DNA of 64,000 nt, from the IMG/VR virus record IMGVR_UViG_3300038417_000475, positions 1-64,000 of that record; one strand, given 5' to 3'. Under the pieces are notes generated by a model. It saw only the letters and a program-made list of their open reading frames with translations. It ran no database searches and was not told where the DNA came from. The translations under genes were made by a program, and so were the position numbers. Shown piece by piece: positions 48,332 through 57,085 of the stretch; the stretch's first letter is position 1, and each line of letters begins with the position of its first letter. The stretch comes from a virus.

Positions 48332-49183
48332 CTAGAGCGACTTATTCTGCGACTGCGCGACTATGAGAGAGATCATCTCGAAGTCCGTGTCGTTGGTGGC
48401 CGTTGCCGGGCCATCAGGCATCACATCCACCAGCTGGGTCTTCAGAGGCGGGATGATGATGGGCTTCTCGAAGCGGGTGAACGAGACCTCCCTGCCGACG
48501 CCCCAGGTCTTCTTGTAGTTCCGGGAACAAGGCTGAGGAGGAGAAGCCGTGCCGCCCAGGGTGAACTGAATACCCTCGATCTTGGGGACCTGGATCTTCT
48601 CGATGGCTCCGAGATGGATCATGCCGGCATACTGCCACATGGTTTGCGACGGGATATAGCCGTTGGTTGGCTTGGTGCCACCAGTAAGACCAGTGGTCAA
48701 CCAGTCAAACACACCCGCCGAAGTGCCACCATAAAGACCTAGAGAAGCTGTCTTCAGTGGGTTCAACAGCACCCCGCCGACATCCTTCGGCCTCATCGGC
48801 CAGATATCGAGCTGGGTGCCCTGGGCCAGGATGCCGCCGAATGAAGACTGGGTCTGCCACTTCACCGCTTCGATGGTCGCCAGGATGTTCAGGATCTCCT
48901 CGGCGATCATGATGGCAATGTCCTCCTGCTCCTTATTGCGGAAGATCATGTCCAGCTTGGAACAGACGGCGTTGACTTCATCAGGCGATAACCCCATCAG
49001 GGTGAGGGCGACTGCCGTTTTTCCGGAGTCGATCAGGGCGGCTGTCCAGTTAAAGGACCCGCCGTTCAGGAATGCCAGGGAGCCCAGCGGACTGTTGACT
49101 GTAGACCAGTCGAAAGGCTTGGGGCCCGGTGGCGCCTGCTGGATGAGATTGTTATTCTTGCAAAACGTGTAGATAAGTGCCAT
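48332..49183 (-). CDS. Probable virion protein, 283 aa
   Basis: A helical N-terminal part (SPDEVNAVCSKLDMIFRNKE, then IAEEILNILATIEAVKW) and a beta-rich end with RYEKPIIIPP-like strand (FTRFEKPIIIPPLKTQ). Size and position would allow a capsid or tube role, but no signature supports either. Confidence 0.5.
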   Translation of the reverse strand: MALIYTFCKNNNLIQQAPPGPKPFDWSTVNSPLGSLAFLNGGSFNWTAALIDSGKTAVALTLMGLSPDEVNAVCSKLDMIFRNKEQEDIAIMIAEEILNILATIEAVKWQTQSSFGGILAQGTQLDIWPMRPKDVGGVLLNPLKTASLGLYGGTSAGVFDWLTTGLTGGTKPTNGYIPSQTMWQYAGMIHLGAIEKIQVPKIEGIQFTLGGTASPPQPCSRNYKKTWGVGREVSFTRFEKPIIIPPLKTQLVDVMPDGPATATNDTDFEMISLIVAQSQNKSL

Positions 49184-49236
49184 TGTTCTGAAGTTCCTCC
49201 TTCTTCCTAATTTTCTGCGGCTCTGCCGCTTGTTAC

Positions 49237-49683
49237 CTAGAGACTGCCTCTTGCCCCCTGCATGGCCACAGACTGAGTGAGATGAGCCTGGGTGAAGGCA
49301 CTCAGGCCGGGCACCGCAGTACGGAGACCTTCAGGCGCGGCGGCTATTAACTCAGCAGGACTCTCTTTCACCTTGAGCCCATCTCCTATAGCCTTAGCTT
49401 TCTGTCCCGTCAGCTGATTCAGCTTCAGGTTGGCCGTGGATTCCCCCTTCGCGAGCAGAGAAGAAACCTTCGGCACTCCGGGGATATTCTCCTCAACCTT
49501 GGAGACGATAGGGGCTACCCTGGGCAAACGCAGGCCTGAAATACTTGCCGTACCTCCCAGGTTAGGTACCTTGCCGGCGATCTTGGACATGATGCCCGAT
49601 ATACTGGGCGCTCCATTGGGCAGGATCGATTCAATCTTCTGCGGGATTACGACGGGCTTTAGTAAAGCTGCTTGAACACCCAT
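49237..49683 (-). CDS. Pro-rich protein with shared C-terminal tail (copy 1)
   Basis: 148 aa. The first 100 residues are Pro/Ile/Lys low-complexity (GAPSISGIMSKIAGKVPNLG). The last 35 residues (PEGLRTAVPGLSAFTQAHLT, then QSVAMQGARGSL) are nearly identical to the end of the protein at 52998-53390. The tail looks like an assembly or anchoring module. Confidence 0.6.
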   Translation of the reverse strand: MGVQAALLKPVVIPQKIESILPNGAPSISGIMSKIAGKVPNLGGTASISGLRLPRVAPIVSKVEENIPGVPKVSSLLAKGESTANLKLNQLTGQKAKAIGDGLKVKESPAELIAAAPEGLRTAVPGLSAFTQAHLTQSVAMQGARGSL

Positions 49684-49710
49684 GTGGATATGTCCTCCTT
49701 CTCAAAATAC

Positions 49711-50061
49711 TTAGGGCATCCATTTTTGGATATCGCCCTGGACTTTGCCGATCGTCTCCTCAGCTGCGGTACTTACAGCATGACGGACGCCATCAACGCC
49801 ATTCTTGGCATTACCGATGGCACCCTGCACCGCGTCTCTGGCTGTTGACAAGTCGGCGCCGGCCTGGCTCACCGCATCTGAGGCGGCTGACTTCGCTGAG
49901 CCGAGGACGCTTTCGGCAGTGCCTACCACAACATCTTTGGCCCCGTCAGCAACACTGTCGACAGCACCGAGAAAGCCTTCGGCAACATCCTTCGCGCCTT
50001 CAGCAAGTCCGTCAGCAACCTTGAGAAGATCCGGTAATGTAGGTCCCTTTGCCATATCCAC
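49711..50061 (-). CDS. Amphipathic-repeat helical protein
   Basis: 116 aa. Eleven-like repeats such as DGLAEGAKDVAEGFLGAVDS and DGAKDVVVGTAESVLGSAKS recall LEA, phasin or apolipoprotein-type amphipathic helices. Probably a lipid- or surface-binding protein; no enzymatic motif. Confidence 0.55.
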   Translation of the reverse strand: MDMAKGPTLPDLLKVADGLAEGAKDVAEGFLGAVDSVADGAKDVVVGTAESVLGSAKSAASDAVSQAGADLSTARDAVQGAIGNAKNGVDGVRHAVSTAAEETIGKVQGDIQKWMP

Positions 50062-50097
50062 ACCTCCTTCGGTGATATTTGGGGGAAGCAGCTAAAG

Positions 50098-50145
50098 CAA
50101 AAGGGTTGGGGACCCAACAGCTTTAGCTGTTCCCCAACCCTTTTT
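50098..50145. terminator. Strong stem-loop, attenuator-like
   Basis: AAAGGGTTGGGGA pairs with TTCCCCAACCCTTT around an inner ACAGCTTTAGCTGT hairpin. Plus-strand copy ends in TTTTTTATT, minus-strand copy in TTTTG. On the minus strand it falls between the 50200 promoter and ATG 50061, so it could be an attenuator for the structural operon. Confidence 0.65.
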
Positions 50146-50171
50146 TATTCGGTTATTGAATTACGGTATTA

Positions 50172-50200
50172 GACTATTAGAACGCTTCCTACGTTGTCAA
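50172..50200 (-). promoter_or_regulatory. TTGACAACG-family promoter, minus strand
   Basis: Minus strand: TTGACA at 50200-50195, ACGTAGGAAGCGTTC, then TAATAG with a 15-base spacer (or ATAGTC at 17). Less good -10 than the tRNA promoter. Lies just after the subtilisin gene. Confidence 0.45.
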
Positions 50201-50220
50201 TAGGGTATGCTCAATTTACG

Positions 50221-52539
50221 TTACATTTGATTGTCGATATACGTTTTCAGAAGCGAATAATTTATAAGTCCCCAACCGTAATCATTGCTCTTGGCTGAGG
50301 CATAATCGCCATATATCGACATCGCAGCCTTGATATGCTCCGTGGTCAGGACCTTCCCCTTTTTACGGGCATACTGGATCGCCAGGGCTGTCACGTATGC
50401 GGCATGGGGTGTGGCCATTGACGTGCCGGAAATCGCGGCAAGCTGCGGAGGTCCGTCTCCAAGCTGCATGGCTGCGATATATCCGTTGGAAGTCGAAAGG
50501 ATATCCACACCCGGAGCCACCACGTCGGGCTTGATGAATCCGGCTTTCGTGGGGCCTCGAGAGGAGAAGCTGGCTATGTTTCCGTGGATATCCACAGCTC
50601 CGACAGTCAACGCATCCGGTGAACAGCCGGGGCCTCCTACAGTCATCTGGCCAGGGCCGCTGTTGCCGGCAGCGATACAACAGATGATCCCAAGTTGCGT
50701 CATGGCGGTGATGGCCTGGCATTCCGGGTCATTCAGGTAATCATCGGGTTCGTCCCCTCCCAAAGACATCGAGATGATATCGGCTTTCCAGTGCAGAGCG
50801 TTCATCAGGCCGGCCAGTATCCAGCTTGCCATCCCTACGCCGATCCCGCCGCCCAGGACTTTGAACGGACGAACCTCTGCTCCCGGAGCTCCGCCCTTGA
50901 GCAACGCTCCTCGCGCAGGCCCGGCGAGAACCTTAAAAGGCCTCCCGCCGATGCAGGTGTTACACCAGGTATTGTGGATAAAAGCCATACCTTGTTTACC
51001 AGCAAGGTAATAAGGGCTTTCTGGGTCAAGGGTGAAATCATAGAGGAACCCCTTGAAGTCTATCTCCTCAACAGATTTGGGCAATAGGTAAGGGGCTGTT
51101 CTGTGAACTTCAGTGTAGAGAGGCCTTTTCAGCTTCAGGTAGGGAATCAACGCCTCGGTCATCCGGGTAAATCCTGCATCTACAGCAGATACTTGGTAAC
51201 AAACCTTCTTCCCTTTACCAGAAGGTTTCTGTTTTGTAAACCGTCCTCCAAAACCTAGAACACCGAACAGGCTAACGATTTGCTGTGCCAGTTGCCTTGA
51301 AGTAGTGCTAACCCTGCATCTAGCACGATCAGGGTCGAAATGACCATCACCATCTATGATCCCGGCCAGCACTGCCAGGAGTACATTCGTGGGTTGTTTT
51401 AAGAGCCTCTCCGGTATGGTATTCTCTTTCCGTCTTAGACCTAGCGCAATGAACTCTCTTTTCAATCCTGATACCTCAATGCTTCTACTCTTCTTGCGTT
51501 TTTTGGGAGTCCAAGCACAATAATGATAGCCGAGCTGCTTCAGATATGTCTCAATAGCAGGCCCTTCGTCATGGTGTAGAGAAAGGTTCACGGCACTGTG
51601 ATGGAAACAGCCCTCAGCTATGAACAGCCCTGCCAAGTAGGCCAGATCTGTATTCACAGTCTGTACGAAAGGCAGATTGATGATCTGCTCATTCGTAGCC
51701 AGACCGTAATTTCTATGGGACTGAATCAGGTCAGAAGCTCTCACATCCCTGTATCTTTTGCACCGTGGCTCATAGATTTTGAATGGATGCCACGGAGTTG
51801 TCACAAATTCAGATGTCCCGGCTTTCACTTTTATCAATTTGCCGTCGAAAGGAATCTTGTGTACAGCCAAGACCCTTACAGGTTTTCTGAAGCCGATCGT
51901 CCATGTGGGATCTACGGGTATTTTGGTAAATCCCAGTTCACTCTGGACCTCTGGAACCTTCAAATTCTCATAGAGGTCTTGGAATCGCACAAGGCCACAG
52001 AACGTAGTATAGACAAAGGCTTCTCCCTCAATGCAACCATGGCCGACCTCATCGAACATAAAAGGCTGGCCGGGTACCGATGATTTACCATGTCCGAAGT
52101 ATCCCTGGACCGCGAAATCCAAGGCTGTACCGGTATCGAGCACTGCAACTTTTACACCTTTGCCGGTGATACCGTCCGCGGCAGCTACGTCCGCTCCCAC
52201 CATCTGCCCGCTCACCGATGTCGGGATCCTCTCGTGCGAGGAGTCGGAGGCGGCATAAGCCATGGCTTTCGCCGGCCCCGTGATGGGGTTGGAGAGGAAG
52301 AGGTTGATGAACTTGGAAAACTTCTGATCTACCGGCATGGTGATGCGGATGGCCCGTATCTGCTCCGGTTTCACGTTGAGCACATAAGGCACAGCTTCTA
52401 TCGCCGCTACCTGGTTAGGCTGGATATCCACCTTCACAAAATTGAAATCGAGAGGAGCAGGGAATATACCCATCTTGGTCAGAGAAATGTTGACCTCGGC
52501 AAGATGAATAGGGTCTACCTGGACAAGGTATTTAGCCAT
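50221..52539 (-). CDS. Subtilisin-like serine protease with intein at catalytic His
   Basis: 772 aa precursor, 417 aa after splicing. Asp136 in VAVLDTGTAL, His167 in VGHG, oxyanion Asn626 in AAGNSGPG, Ser707 in GTSMATPHA: a full S8 catalytic set. The first 110 residues would be an inhibitory propeptide-like domain. The intein lies between GHG168 and Thr524, inside the GHGT active-site motif, so the precursor is catalytically dead until splicing. After the intein, WCNTCIGG shows an unusual Cys pair where GHGTHVAG is normal. Phage subtilases are thought to process virion proteins or act on the host; the neighbouring genes suggest the former. Confidence 0.9.
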   Translation of the reverse strand: MAKYLVQVDPIHLAEVNISLTKMGIFPAPLDFNFVKVDIQPNQVAAIEAVPYVLNVKPEQIRAIRITMPVDQKFSKFINLFLSNPITGPAKAMAYAASDSSHERIPTSVSGQMVGADVAAADGITGKGVKVAVLDTGTALDFAVQGYFGHGKSSVPGQPFMFDEVGHGCIEGEAFVYTTFCGLVRFQDLYENLKVPEVQSELGFTKIPVDPTWTIGFRKPVRVLAVHKIPFDGKLIKVKAGTSEFVTTPWHPFKIYEPRCKRYRDVRASDLIQSHRNYGLATNEQIINLPFVQTVNTDLAYLAGLFIAEGCFHHSAVNLSLHHDEGPAIETYLKQLGYHYCAWTPKKRKKSRSIEVSGLKREFIALGLRRKENTIPERLLKQPTNVLLAVLAGIIDGDGHFDPDRARCRVSTTSRQLAQQIVSLFGVLGFGGRFTKQKPSGKGKKVCYQVSAVDAGFTRMTEALIPYLKLKRPLYTEVHRTAPYLLPKSVEEIDFKGFLYDFTLDPESPYYLAGKQGMAFIHNTWCNTCIGGRPFKVLAGPARGALLKGGAPGAEVRPFKVLGGGIGVGMASWILAGLMNALHWKADIISMSLGGDEPDDYLNDPECQAITAMTQLGIICCIAAGNSGPGQMTVGGPGCSPDALTVGAVDIHGNIASFSSRGPTKAGFIKPDVVAPGVDILSTSNGYIAAMQLGDGPPQLAAISGTSMATPHAAYVTALAIQYARKKGKVLTTEHIKAAMSIYGDYASAKSNDYGWGLINYSLLKTYIDNQM
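50971..52035 (-). mobile_element. Intein with LAGLIDADG endonuclease
   Basis: Residues 169-523, 355 aa. Cys169 start (GEAFVYTTF, block A), TTPWHPFKIY block B-like region, dodecapeptide motifs AGLFIAEGCF and AGIIDGDGHF, and an FIHN|T end. Extein +1 residue is Thr. Same length as the intein at 10106 but unlike it in sequence. Confidence 0.85.
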
Positions 52540-52546
52540 CTCTACC

Positions 52547-52942
52547 TCACTCTGTAGGGATATTCAAAGCGCCCTCAATACGTCCCAACCTGGTCGAGAT
52601 ATCCTGCAGGGGCTCTGCCAGTTCCTTTTGAGTCACGCAATTCTCAAGGTGAGCGGTTATCCGTGTATCTGTCACCGCTAGCGCCCCCTTGATTTCGGCC
52701 AGGTCCTTTATCATCCGGCCGCCTATGTCCACTAAACTTTTGTCCACTTCCGCCTTGTGATTTTCATGCGCTCTCCACAGTTTATCGAGAGAATCACCCT
52801 GGTCCTTCTGTACCTTCCCCTGGGCTTTCTGCGTATCCGTAATCTCCTGATACCGTCTCCCGAATGTCCATGCCGTGGTCAGGGCACCGGCAGCAACTCC
52901 TCCTACGCTGGAGATCGTATACCACAATGCGTTTAAGTCCAT
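52547..52942 (-). CDS. Membrane-anchored coiled-coil protein
   Basis: 131 aa: one N-terminal hydrophobic segment (LWYTISSVGGVAAGALTTAW), then heptad-rich helix (KVQKDQGDSLDKLWRAHENH). Size and layout are typical of phage membrane or spanin-like proteins, but a role is not shown. Ends 8 bases before the subtilisin start. Confidence 0.55.
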   Translation of the reverse strand: MDLNALWYTISSVGGVAAGALTTAWTFGRRYQEITDTQKAQGKVQKDQGDSLDKLWRAHENHKAEVDKSLVDIGGRMIKDLAEIKGALAVTDTRITAHLENCVTQKELAEPLQDISTRLGRIEGALNIPTE

Positions 52943-52997
52943 ATCTCATCAACTTCACACCCACCCCCAGGCCTCACCCACAGGTTGACGGCCTCCT

Positions 52998-53390
52998 TTA
53001 TAAGCTACCTCTTGCCCCTTGCATATCTACCGACTGAGTCAGATGCGTTGTGGTGAAGGCGCTCAAGCCCGGCACCGCAGTACGCAGACCTTCAGGCACC
53101 GACTCTATCAGCTCGGGCGCGGCCTCTGTTACCTCAGGGGTTTGTATCTCAGGGGCTGCCGCAGCAACATTTGCTCGTATTTCGGAAATATCATTGATCA
53201 TGCCGGGAGTCGGCAACCGCTTTTTCGGCATCTTCCGGATATCGGTTATCATGCTGGTCTTTCCAACGGTAGGCAGATCAGGAAGCTGACCGGCCACACG
53301 GAGCAGTAATGGGGACACCCGAGGAAGAGCAGTGCCCTGCTCAACTTTTGAAATCCGAGAGGCAAATGTCTTTAACGGATTCATCTTCAT
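52998..53390 (-). CDS. Protein with shared C-terminal tail (copy 2)
   Basis: 130 aa. Same end as the 49237 protein: PEGLRTAVPGLSAFTTTHLT, QSVDMQGARGSL. N-terminal part differs (Pro/Lys-rich). Codons differ at synonymous positions, so the tail is conserved as protein. Confidence 0.6.
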   Translation of the reverse strand: MKMNPLKTFASRISKVEQGTALPRVSPLLLRVAGQLPDLPTVGKTSMITDIRKMPKKRLPTPGMINDISEIRANVAAAAPEIQTPEVTEAAPELIESVPEGLRTAVPGLSAFTTTHLTQSVDMQGARGSL

Positions 53391-53395
53391 CCCCC

Positions 53396-54388
53396 CTAGA
53401 GTTTAGGTATCCTGTCCAATATGGGAGCCACCTTATTGATCTCAGTTTCAAGTTTTGACACTCTCGCCTTCAGGTCACTCACCGTACTCTCATCAGCTGT
53501 CAATTTGTCCTGGAGCGTAGCAATATTCTGGTTCGCGGCAGCCAGGGCCGCGTTCGCTTTATCCGTAGAAGCCTGGTTGGCATCATCGATTCTCTTGTTC
53601 AGTGCTGCCGTAGTCAGGGGGAATTCGTTCTCGAGGTCACCGATTCTGCCATCTGAGTTATTTATCTTGTCTGCCATCTTGGCATCAAGATCACTGATGT
53701 TCTGGTTGGCTGCCGCCAGAGCTGCATTGGCCTTGTCGGTGGCATCTGACTTGGCTTGGGCTAGTGCACTATCTGTATAATCTGTCCACAAGGGTCTTTC
53801 AGCTACAGAGGTGCTCTCAATCTGTGCTTTTATATTGGCCCAGTCATCTCCAGTCCTGTTCTTGATGTTGTCTAGCCTTGTCATAACCCCGTTAAGGTCA
53901 TCTCGCGCACTATCTATCTGACCCTGCAGGGCATCTCTGGCTGTACCCATATTCTGGTTGGCGGCAGCTAGCGCCTGATTGGACTTCAATGTGGCCCAAT
54001 CCGAGGCAATGGACACTACGCCCTGGTAGTCATCTCCGACTCTGTTTTTGAGGTCGTTCAGTCTTTGGACCGCAGCGGCTGCTTTAGCCTGTGCATCAGC
54101 TATTTGAGCCCGCGAATCAGATGCCCATTGCAGTAACTGGTTAATTTTCGTGTCTACTGCACCGTTTAGATTATCGAAAGTGGTGTTGAGGTCATTCAGC
54201 TTGTTCGCCGCAGTAAGGAGCGCATCAGCCACGTCATACAGGGCTGTATCGATGTCGTTGGCCGGGCCACCCAGAGAGGATATAACATTGGGCCAATGCC
54301 CGAGCTGTGCATAAATACTGTCTGCGACAGCCTTTACTTTTAGTCCAGCCTCCCCTATTTGGTCTTTGACATTGAGAATGTCTTGCAT
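53396..54388 (-). CDS. Long coiled-coil fibre-like protein
   Basis: 330 aa, heptad pattern almost throughout. Repeats: DKANAALAAANQNI twice and a degenerate third copy, and LNDLKNRVGDDYQG / LDNIKNRTGDDWAN. A trimeric or dimeric rod such as a tail fibre or whisker is likely. Confidence 0.6.
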   Translation of the reverse strand: MQDILNVKDQIGEAGLKVKAVADSIYAQLGHWPNVISSLGGPANDIDTALYDVADALLTAANKLNDLNTTFDNLNGAVDTKINQLLQWASDSRAQIADAQAKAAAAVQRLNDLKNRVGDDYQGVVSIASDWATLKSNQALAAANQNMGTARDALQGQIDSARDDLNGVMTRLDNIKNRTGDDWANIKAQIESTSVAERPLWTDYTDSALAQAKSDATDKANAALAAANQNISDLDAKMADKINNSDGRIGDLENEFPLTTAALNKRIDDANQASTDKANAALAAANQNIATLQDKLTADESTVSDLKARVSKLETEINKVAPILDRIPKL

Positions 54389-54850
54389 CTACTTCCTTCT
54401 GATCGTCTGCAATACCGCTATGGAACTCAAAGGGCTTTTCTTGTCCCACCCCATAAAGGTCTTGAATTCCTCAGGGGTGAACGAATCGTTGATCTTCCCC
54501 AGGTAGGTATCGCCAACCCTCTGGCCAATAATGGGGCCGACCACAGGCACGAATTCAAGCAGGTCAGCCAGGTCCCGGCCTATGGAGGCTTTGAGCGCGG
54601 CGCTGTGCCCCGGGGTCATCGAAGGGGCTTTGAGCTGGGGCAGACGCAGTTCGGGCAGAGTTACACTCCCGAATGGCGTCCCCATCTCGGCCTCCGGAAG
54701 ATACGGCGCTTTGTCCATAACAGCGTTGATCGCCTTGATAGGCGGAGAGCTGTCAAGTTTCCGGGAGACCTTCAGCGCCGCCCTCCCTAAGGTGCTCTCA
54801 AACGGGAGTTTGCTCGGTATCGGAGGGGGTGGTATCCGTATCGCACCCAT
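54389..54850 (-). CDS. Pro-rich protein, 153 aa
   Basis: Starts RIPPPPIPSKLPFEST; contains VTLPELRLPQLKAPSMTPGH. C-terminal 60 residues are helical (GRDLADLLEFVPVVGPIIGQ). Composition like the 49237 and 54860 proteins, so perhaps one structural family. Confidence 0.5.
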   Translation of the reverse strand: MGAIRIPPPPIPSKLPFESTLGRAALKVSRKLDSSPPIKAINAVMDKAPYLPEAEMGTPFGSVTLPELRLPQLKAPSMTPGHSAALKASIGRDLADLLEFVPVVGPIIGQRVGDTYLGKINDSFTPEEFKTFMGWDKKSPLSSIAVLQTIRRK

Positions 54851-54859
54851 TCTCCCCCC

Positions 54860-55006
54860 TTATTTGGGTATTACGTCCGAGATCCGGGGCAGGAATTTGG
54901 GAAGCACAGACTCAACAGACTGGAAAATCTTGGGAACGCCGGGGATAGCAGGGAGCTTCGTCATCATTCGGACCAGACCCGTGGGCATAGCAACTTGAGC
55001 AGACAT
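54860..55006 (-). CDS. Small Pro-rich protein, 48 aa
   Basis: From ATG 55006 (GGGAGGTGTTGTT). TKLPAIPGVPKIFQSVESVL, then FLPRISDVIPK: same flavour as the 49237 N-terminus. Follows the 55068-55096 promoter. Confidence 0.5.
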   Translation of the reverse strand: MSAQVAMPTGLVRMMTKLPAIPGVPKIFQSVESVLPKFLPRISDVIPK

Positions 55007-55067
55007 AACAACACCTCCCGCACATTTTCTCCAAAAAGAGATGCCGAAACCCAAAAAGGTAATTCAA

Positions 55068-55096
55068 AACTAACGGAATCGGAGAAACGTTGTCAA
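55068..55096 (-). promoter_or_regulatory. TTGACAACG-family promoter, minus strand
   Basis: Minus strand: TTGACAACGTTT then, after 17 bases, TTAGTT. The -35 and first spacer bases match the family; the -10 is weak. It precedes the 55006 gene. Confidence 0.4.
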
Positions 55097-55106
55097 GAGG
55101 TTGTGC

Positions 55107-55406
55107 TTATTTTTGGTCTTTGCTGACTTCCCGCAGGAGTTCGATAATCTCAGGAGGAAGGTTCTCCGACAATTTCTTGGCGTCCGCCAGCATTTGACTG
55201 ACCGCCCTTATTTTCTCTATCGGCATCGAGCTGATCAGCCTCACCAGCTCCAGGCCGTTGTCTAAAGACTTGGGGTCTCCGGAGGTCAGGGCCTTGGCTT
55301 TGTCCAGAATCTCGCCGATCTGTTTGAGCTTCCTCTGGTCTATCGCTGCCAGGTCATGGACCAGCTGCTGCGCCTTGCCAACTCCATCAAAAATCTTCGG
55401 CATCAT
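55107..55406 (-). CDS. Helical protein, 99 aa
   Basis: Almost all helix (KAQQLVHDLAAIDQRKLKQI, then LELVRLISSMPIEKIRAVSQ), RBS GTAGGAGGTTT. Amphipathic, no known family. Last gene of the lipid cassette unit or first of the virion unit. Confidence 0.5.
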   Translation of the reverse strand: MMPKIFDGVGKAQQLVHDLAAIDQRKLKQIGEILDKAKALTSGDPKSLDNGLELVRLISSMPIEKIRAVSQMLADAKKLSENLPPEIIELLREVSKDQK

Positions 55407-55416
55407 GGCAAACCTC

Positions 55417-56358
55417 CTACTCTATGACGCTCTGCGCTACGGAGCCCGTAATGAATTTATGGTCGATCTCCGGGCAGGCCATCAGGTCACTCGGGAAATC
55501 ATTGCCTTCCAGGTAGGGCAGGAACGGCTCTGCCAGCCTGTGGAATACAGCTTCGATCGCCGACTTCTTAAAATCCTCAGGGTGGACCTGGATATCGACA
55601 TACATGGCCTCTCCCATCCAGTTGCAGACCTCCTGGATGGTGGGAGGCTTGGGGTTTGTCAGCCAGTATTTGCCGGCGAGCTGCTGTTTGACGATGTAAT
55701 CCGCCACCGCGTCGACAGGGACCAGGTTGATATGCCCGTCCGGATTGCCTTTGACCCTGAACTGCGGTGTCAGAACAGGCAAACGCAACGTACCTTCGAT
55801 GGCCCGCCTCACAATCTCAGCCCTTTCATGGACTGCGCAGATTCCCCGGGCAAACTGGTAGAGGGCGCCCATCGAAGGCTTGATGATATTCATGCAGGGG
55901 ATGATCACCCCCGGCTTGAAGACAGCCTTGAAGAGCCAGGTCTGGGCATCGACCGCCTTCTCCGCCGCTTTCTTGGAGATCTCGTAGGAATTGCGCCCTA
56001 TGGTGTACGCCGTCCCAACGTAGAAAAGTTGCGATACGTTATAGCGTTTGCAGAAGTCGATTACATGAATAGTGCCATCGTAATTCGTCTTCCAGACCCG
56101 GTCTTCGTGCTTCGTTCCCAGGTTGATATCCGCCGCCAGGTGGTAAAGAGCGTCAAATCTGCGGACGTTAGCCTCGTCCTCTCTGACTCCCAGCAGATTC
56201 TCCACAATATCGCCATGGATGATATCCATATCCGGAAAGAGCTTCTTCGTTTTATCCACGTCGCGGGCTATGAGAGTCACGAGATCACCGCGCTCGATGA
56301 GTCGCGGTACCACTTCCTGCCCGAGCTGCCCCGATGCGCCTGTCACCAGAATCTTCAT
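55417..56358 (-). CDS. SDR-type NAD(P)-dependent epimerase/dehydratase
   Basis: 313 aa. TGASGQLGQEVV (Rossmann nucleotide site), ALYHLAADINLG, NYDGTIHVIDFC and the catalytic YEISK pair are the extended SDR pattern, full length. Acts on a nucleotide sugar, steroid or polyketide-derived substrate; context favours lipid or polyketide. Start at ATG 56358, after GGAGG; an alternative GTG at 56370 overlaps that RBS. Confidence 0.8.
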   Translation of the reverse strand: MKILVTGASGQLGQEVVPRLIERGDLVTLIARDVDKTKKLFPDMDIIHGDIVENLLGVREDEANVRRFDALYHLAADINLGTKHEDRVWKTNYDGTIHVIDFCKRYNVSQLFYVGTAYTIGRNSYEISKKAAEKAVDAQTWLFKAVFKPGVIIPCMNIIKPSMGALYQFARGICAVHERAEIVRRAIEGTLRLPVLTPQFRVKGNPDGHINLVPVDAVADYIVKQQLAGKYWLTNPKPPTIQEVCNWMGEAMYVDIQVHPEDFKKSAIEAVFHRLAEPFLPYLEGNDFPSDLMACPEIDHKFITGSVAQSVIE

Positions 56359-56379
56359 CATTACCTCCACAGTTCCTTA

Positions 56380-56821
56380 TTAAACCGCCAAGGCAAATTG
56401 CCGCCGTTGCTTTTGGCAGGCACGGCAAAATCTATAACCATGCCAGGCATACGTATTTTCTTCATCAAAAGGATGCCCATGCTTACAAGCTGTTTTCTTG
56501 GCATTCAAGGCAGTCGGGCTAAGACCACGAAGAAGATTTATCTTAAGCGGAACAGGCTCCAAATGCCCTGGATTCACGCATAAGGTATTTATGCAGCCTC
56601 TAGCCTTCACATGATCTAGCGTATAACTTTCAGGTATGGGCCCCACCATGAGTTCATAGGAAAAACGGTGTGCCAACACATGCTTGCCATTAACTTTAAA
56701 CATCCCATACCTAAGCCCACCCCTACCACTACTAGTACCTGCCTGCCAGAGCCAGCAGGCATCAGGATCAGTATGAGGCCCGACTTTCTCCCAAAACCGC
56801 TCTTCAACTGTTTTTTTTCAT
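56380..56821 (-). pseudogene. HNH homing endonuclease, frameshift in A8 run
   Basis: From 56703 down: AHRFSYELMVGPIPESYTLD, CVNPGHLEP, then ACKHGHPFDEENT and CRAC, a full HNH_3-type enzyme. The frame continues upstream (VEERFWEKVG, then CWLWQAGTSSGRGG) to an A8 run at 56811-56818 (T8 on the plus strand). ATG 56821, which overlaps the previous stop (ATGA), is out of frame by one base; a 7-A run would restore MKKTVEERFW. Either disrupted or expressed by slippage. Confidence 0.65.
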
Positions 56822-57084
56822 CGTCGGTTATCACAGCCCTTATGGCTATAGTGGGCATCCTTCCCCTTTTTGCCCACCCTCATCAGTGTGCCACCTCCTC
56901 GCCCACAGTGCACGCAGACAATCGGCCCTCCGGGAGCTGGAGGCGGTAAGCCCGGGACAGCATCCAGGATAGGGATGTCCGAGACCAACTTCCCGGGCAC
57001 CTTTGGGTATTGATCCATCAATTCCCGCAAGTGAACCAGAGACTGGGTGGCACTCCCCACCAGCACAACTCGTTTCTCGTCCAT
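56818..57084 (-). CDS. Small Cys/His protein between PKS and HNH
   Basis: 88 aa from ATG 57084. CVHCGRGGGTLMRVG and HYSHKGC are zinc-like sites; a helical N-terminus (KRVVLVGSATQSLVHLRELM). Role in the cassette unknown. Confidence 0.45.
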   Translation of the reverse strand: MDEKRVVLVGSATQSLVHLRELMDQYPKVPGKLVSDIPILDAVPGLPPPAPGGPIVCVHCGRGGGTLMRVGKKGKDAHYSHKGCDNRR

Positions 57085-57085
57085 A

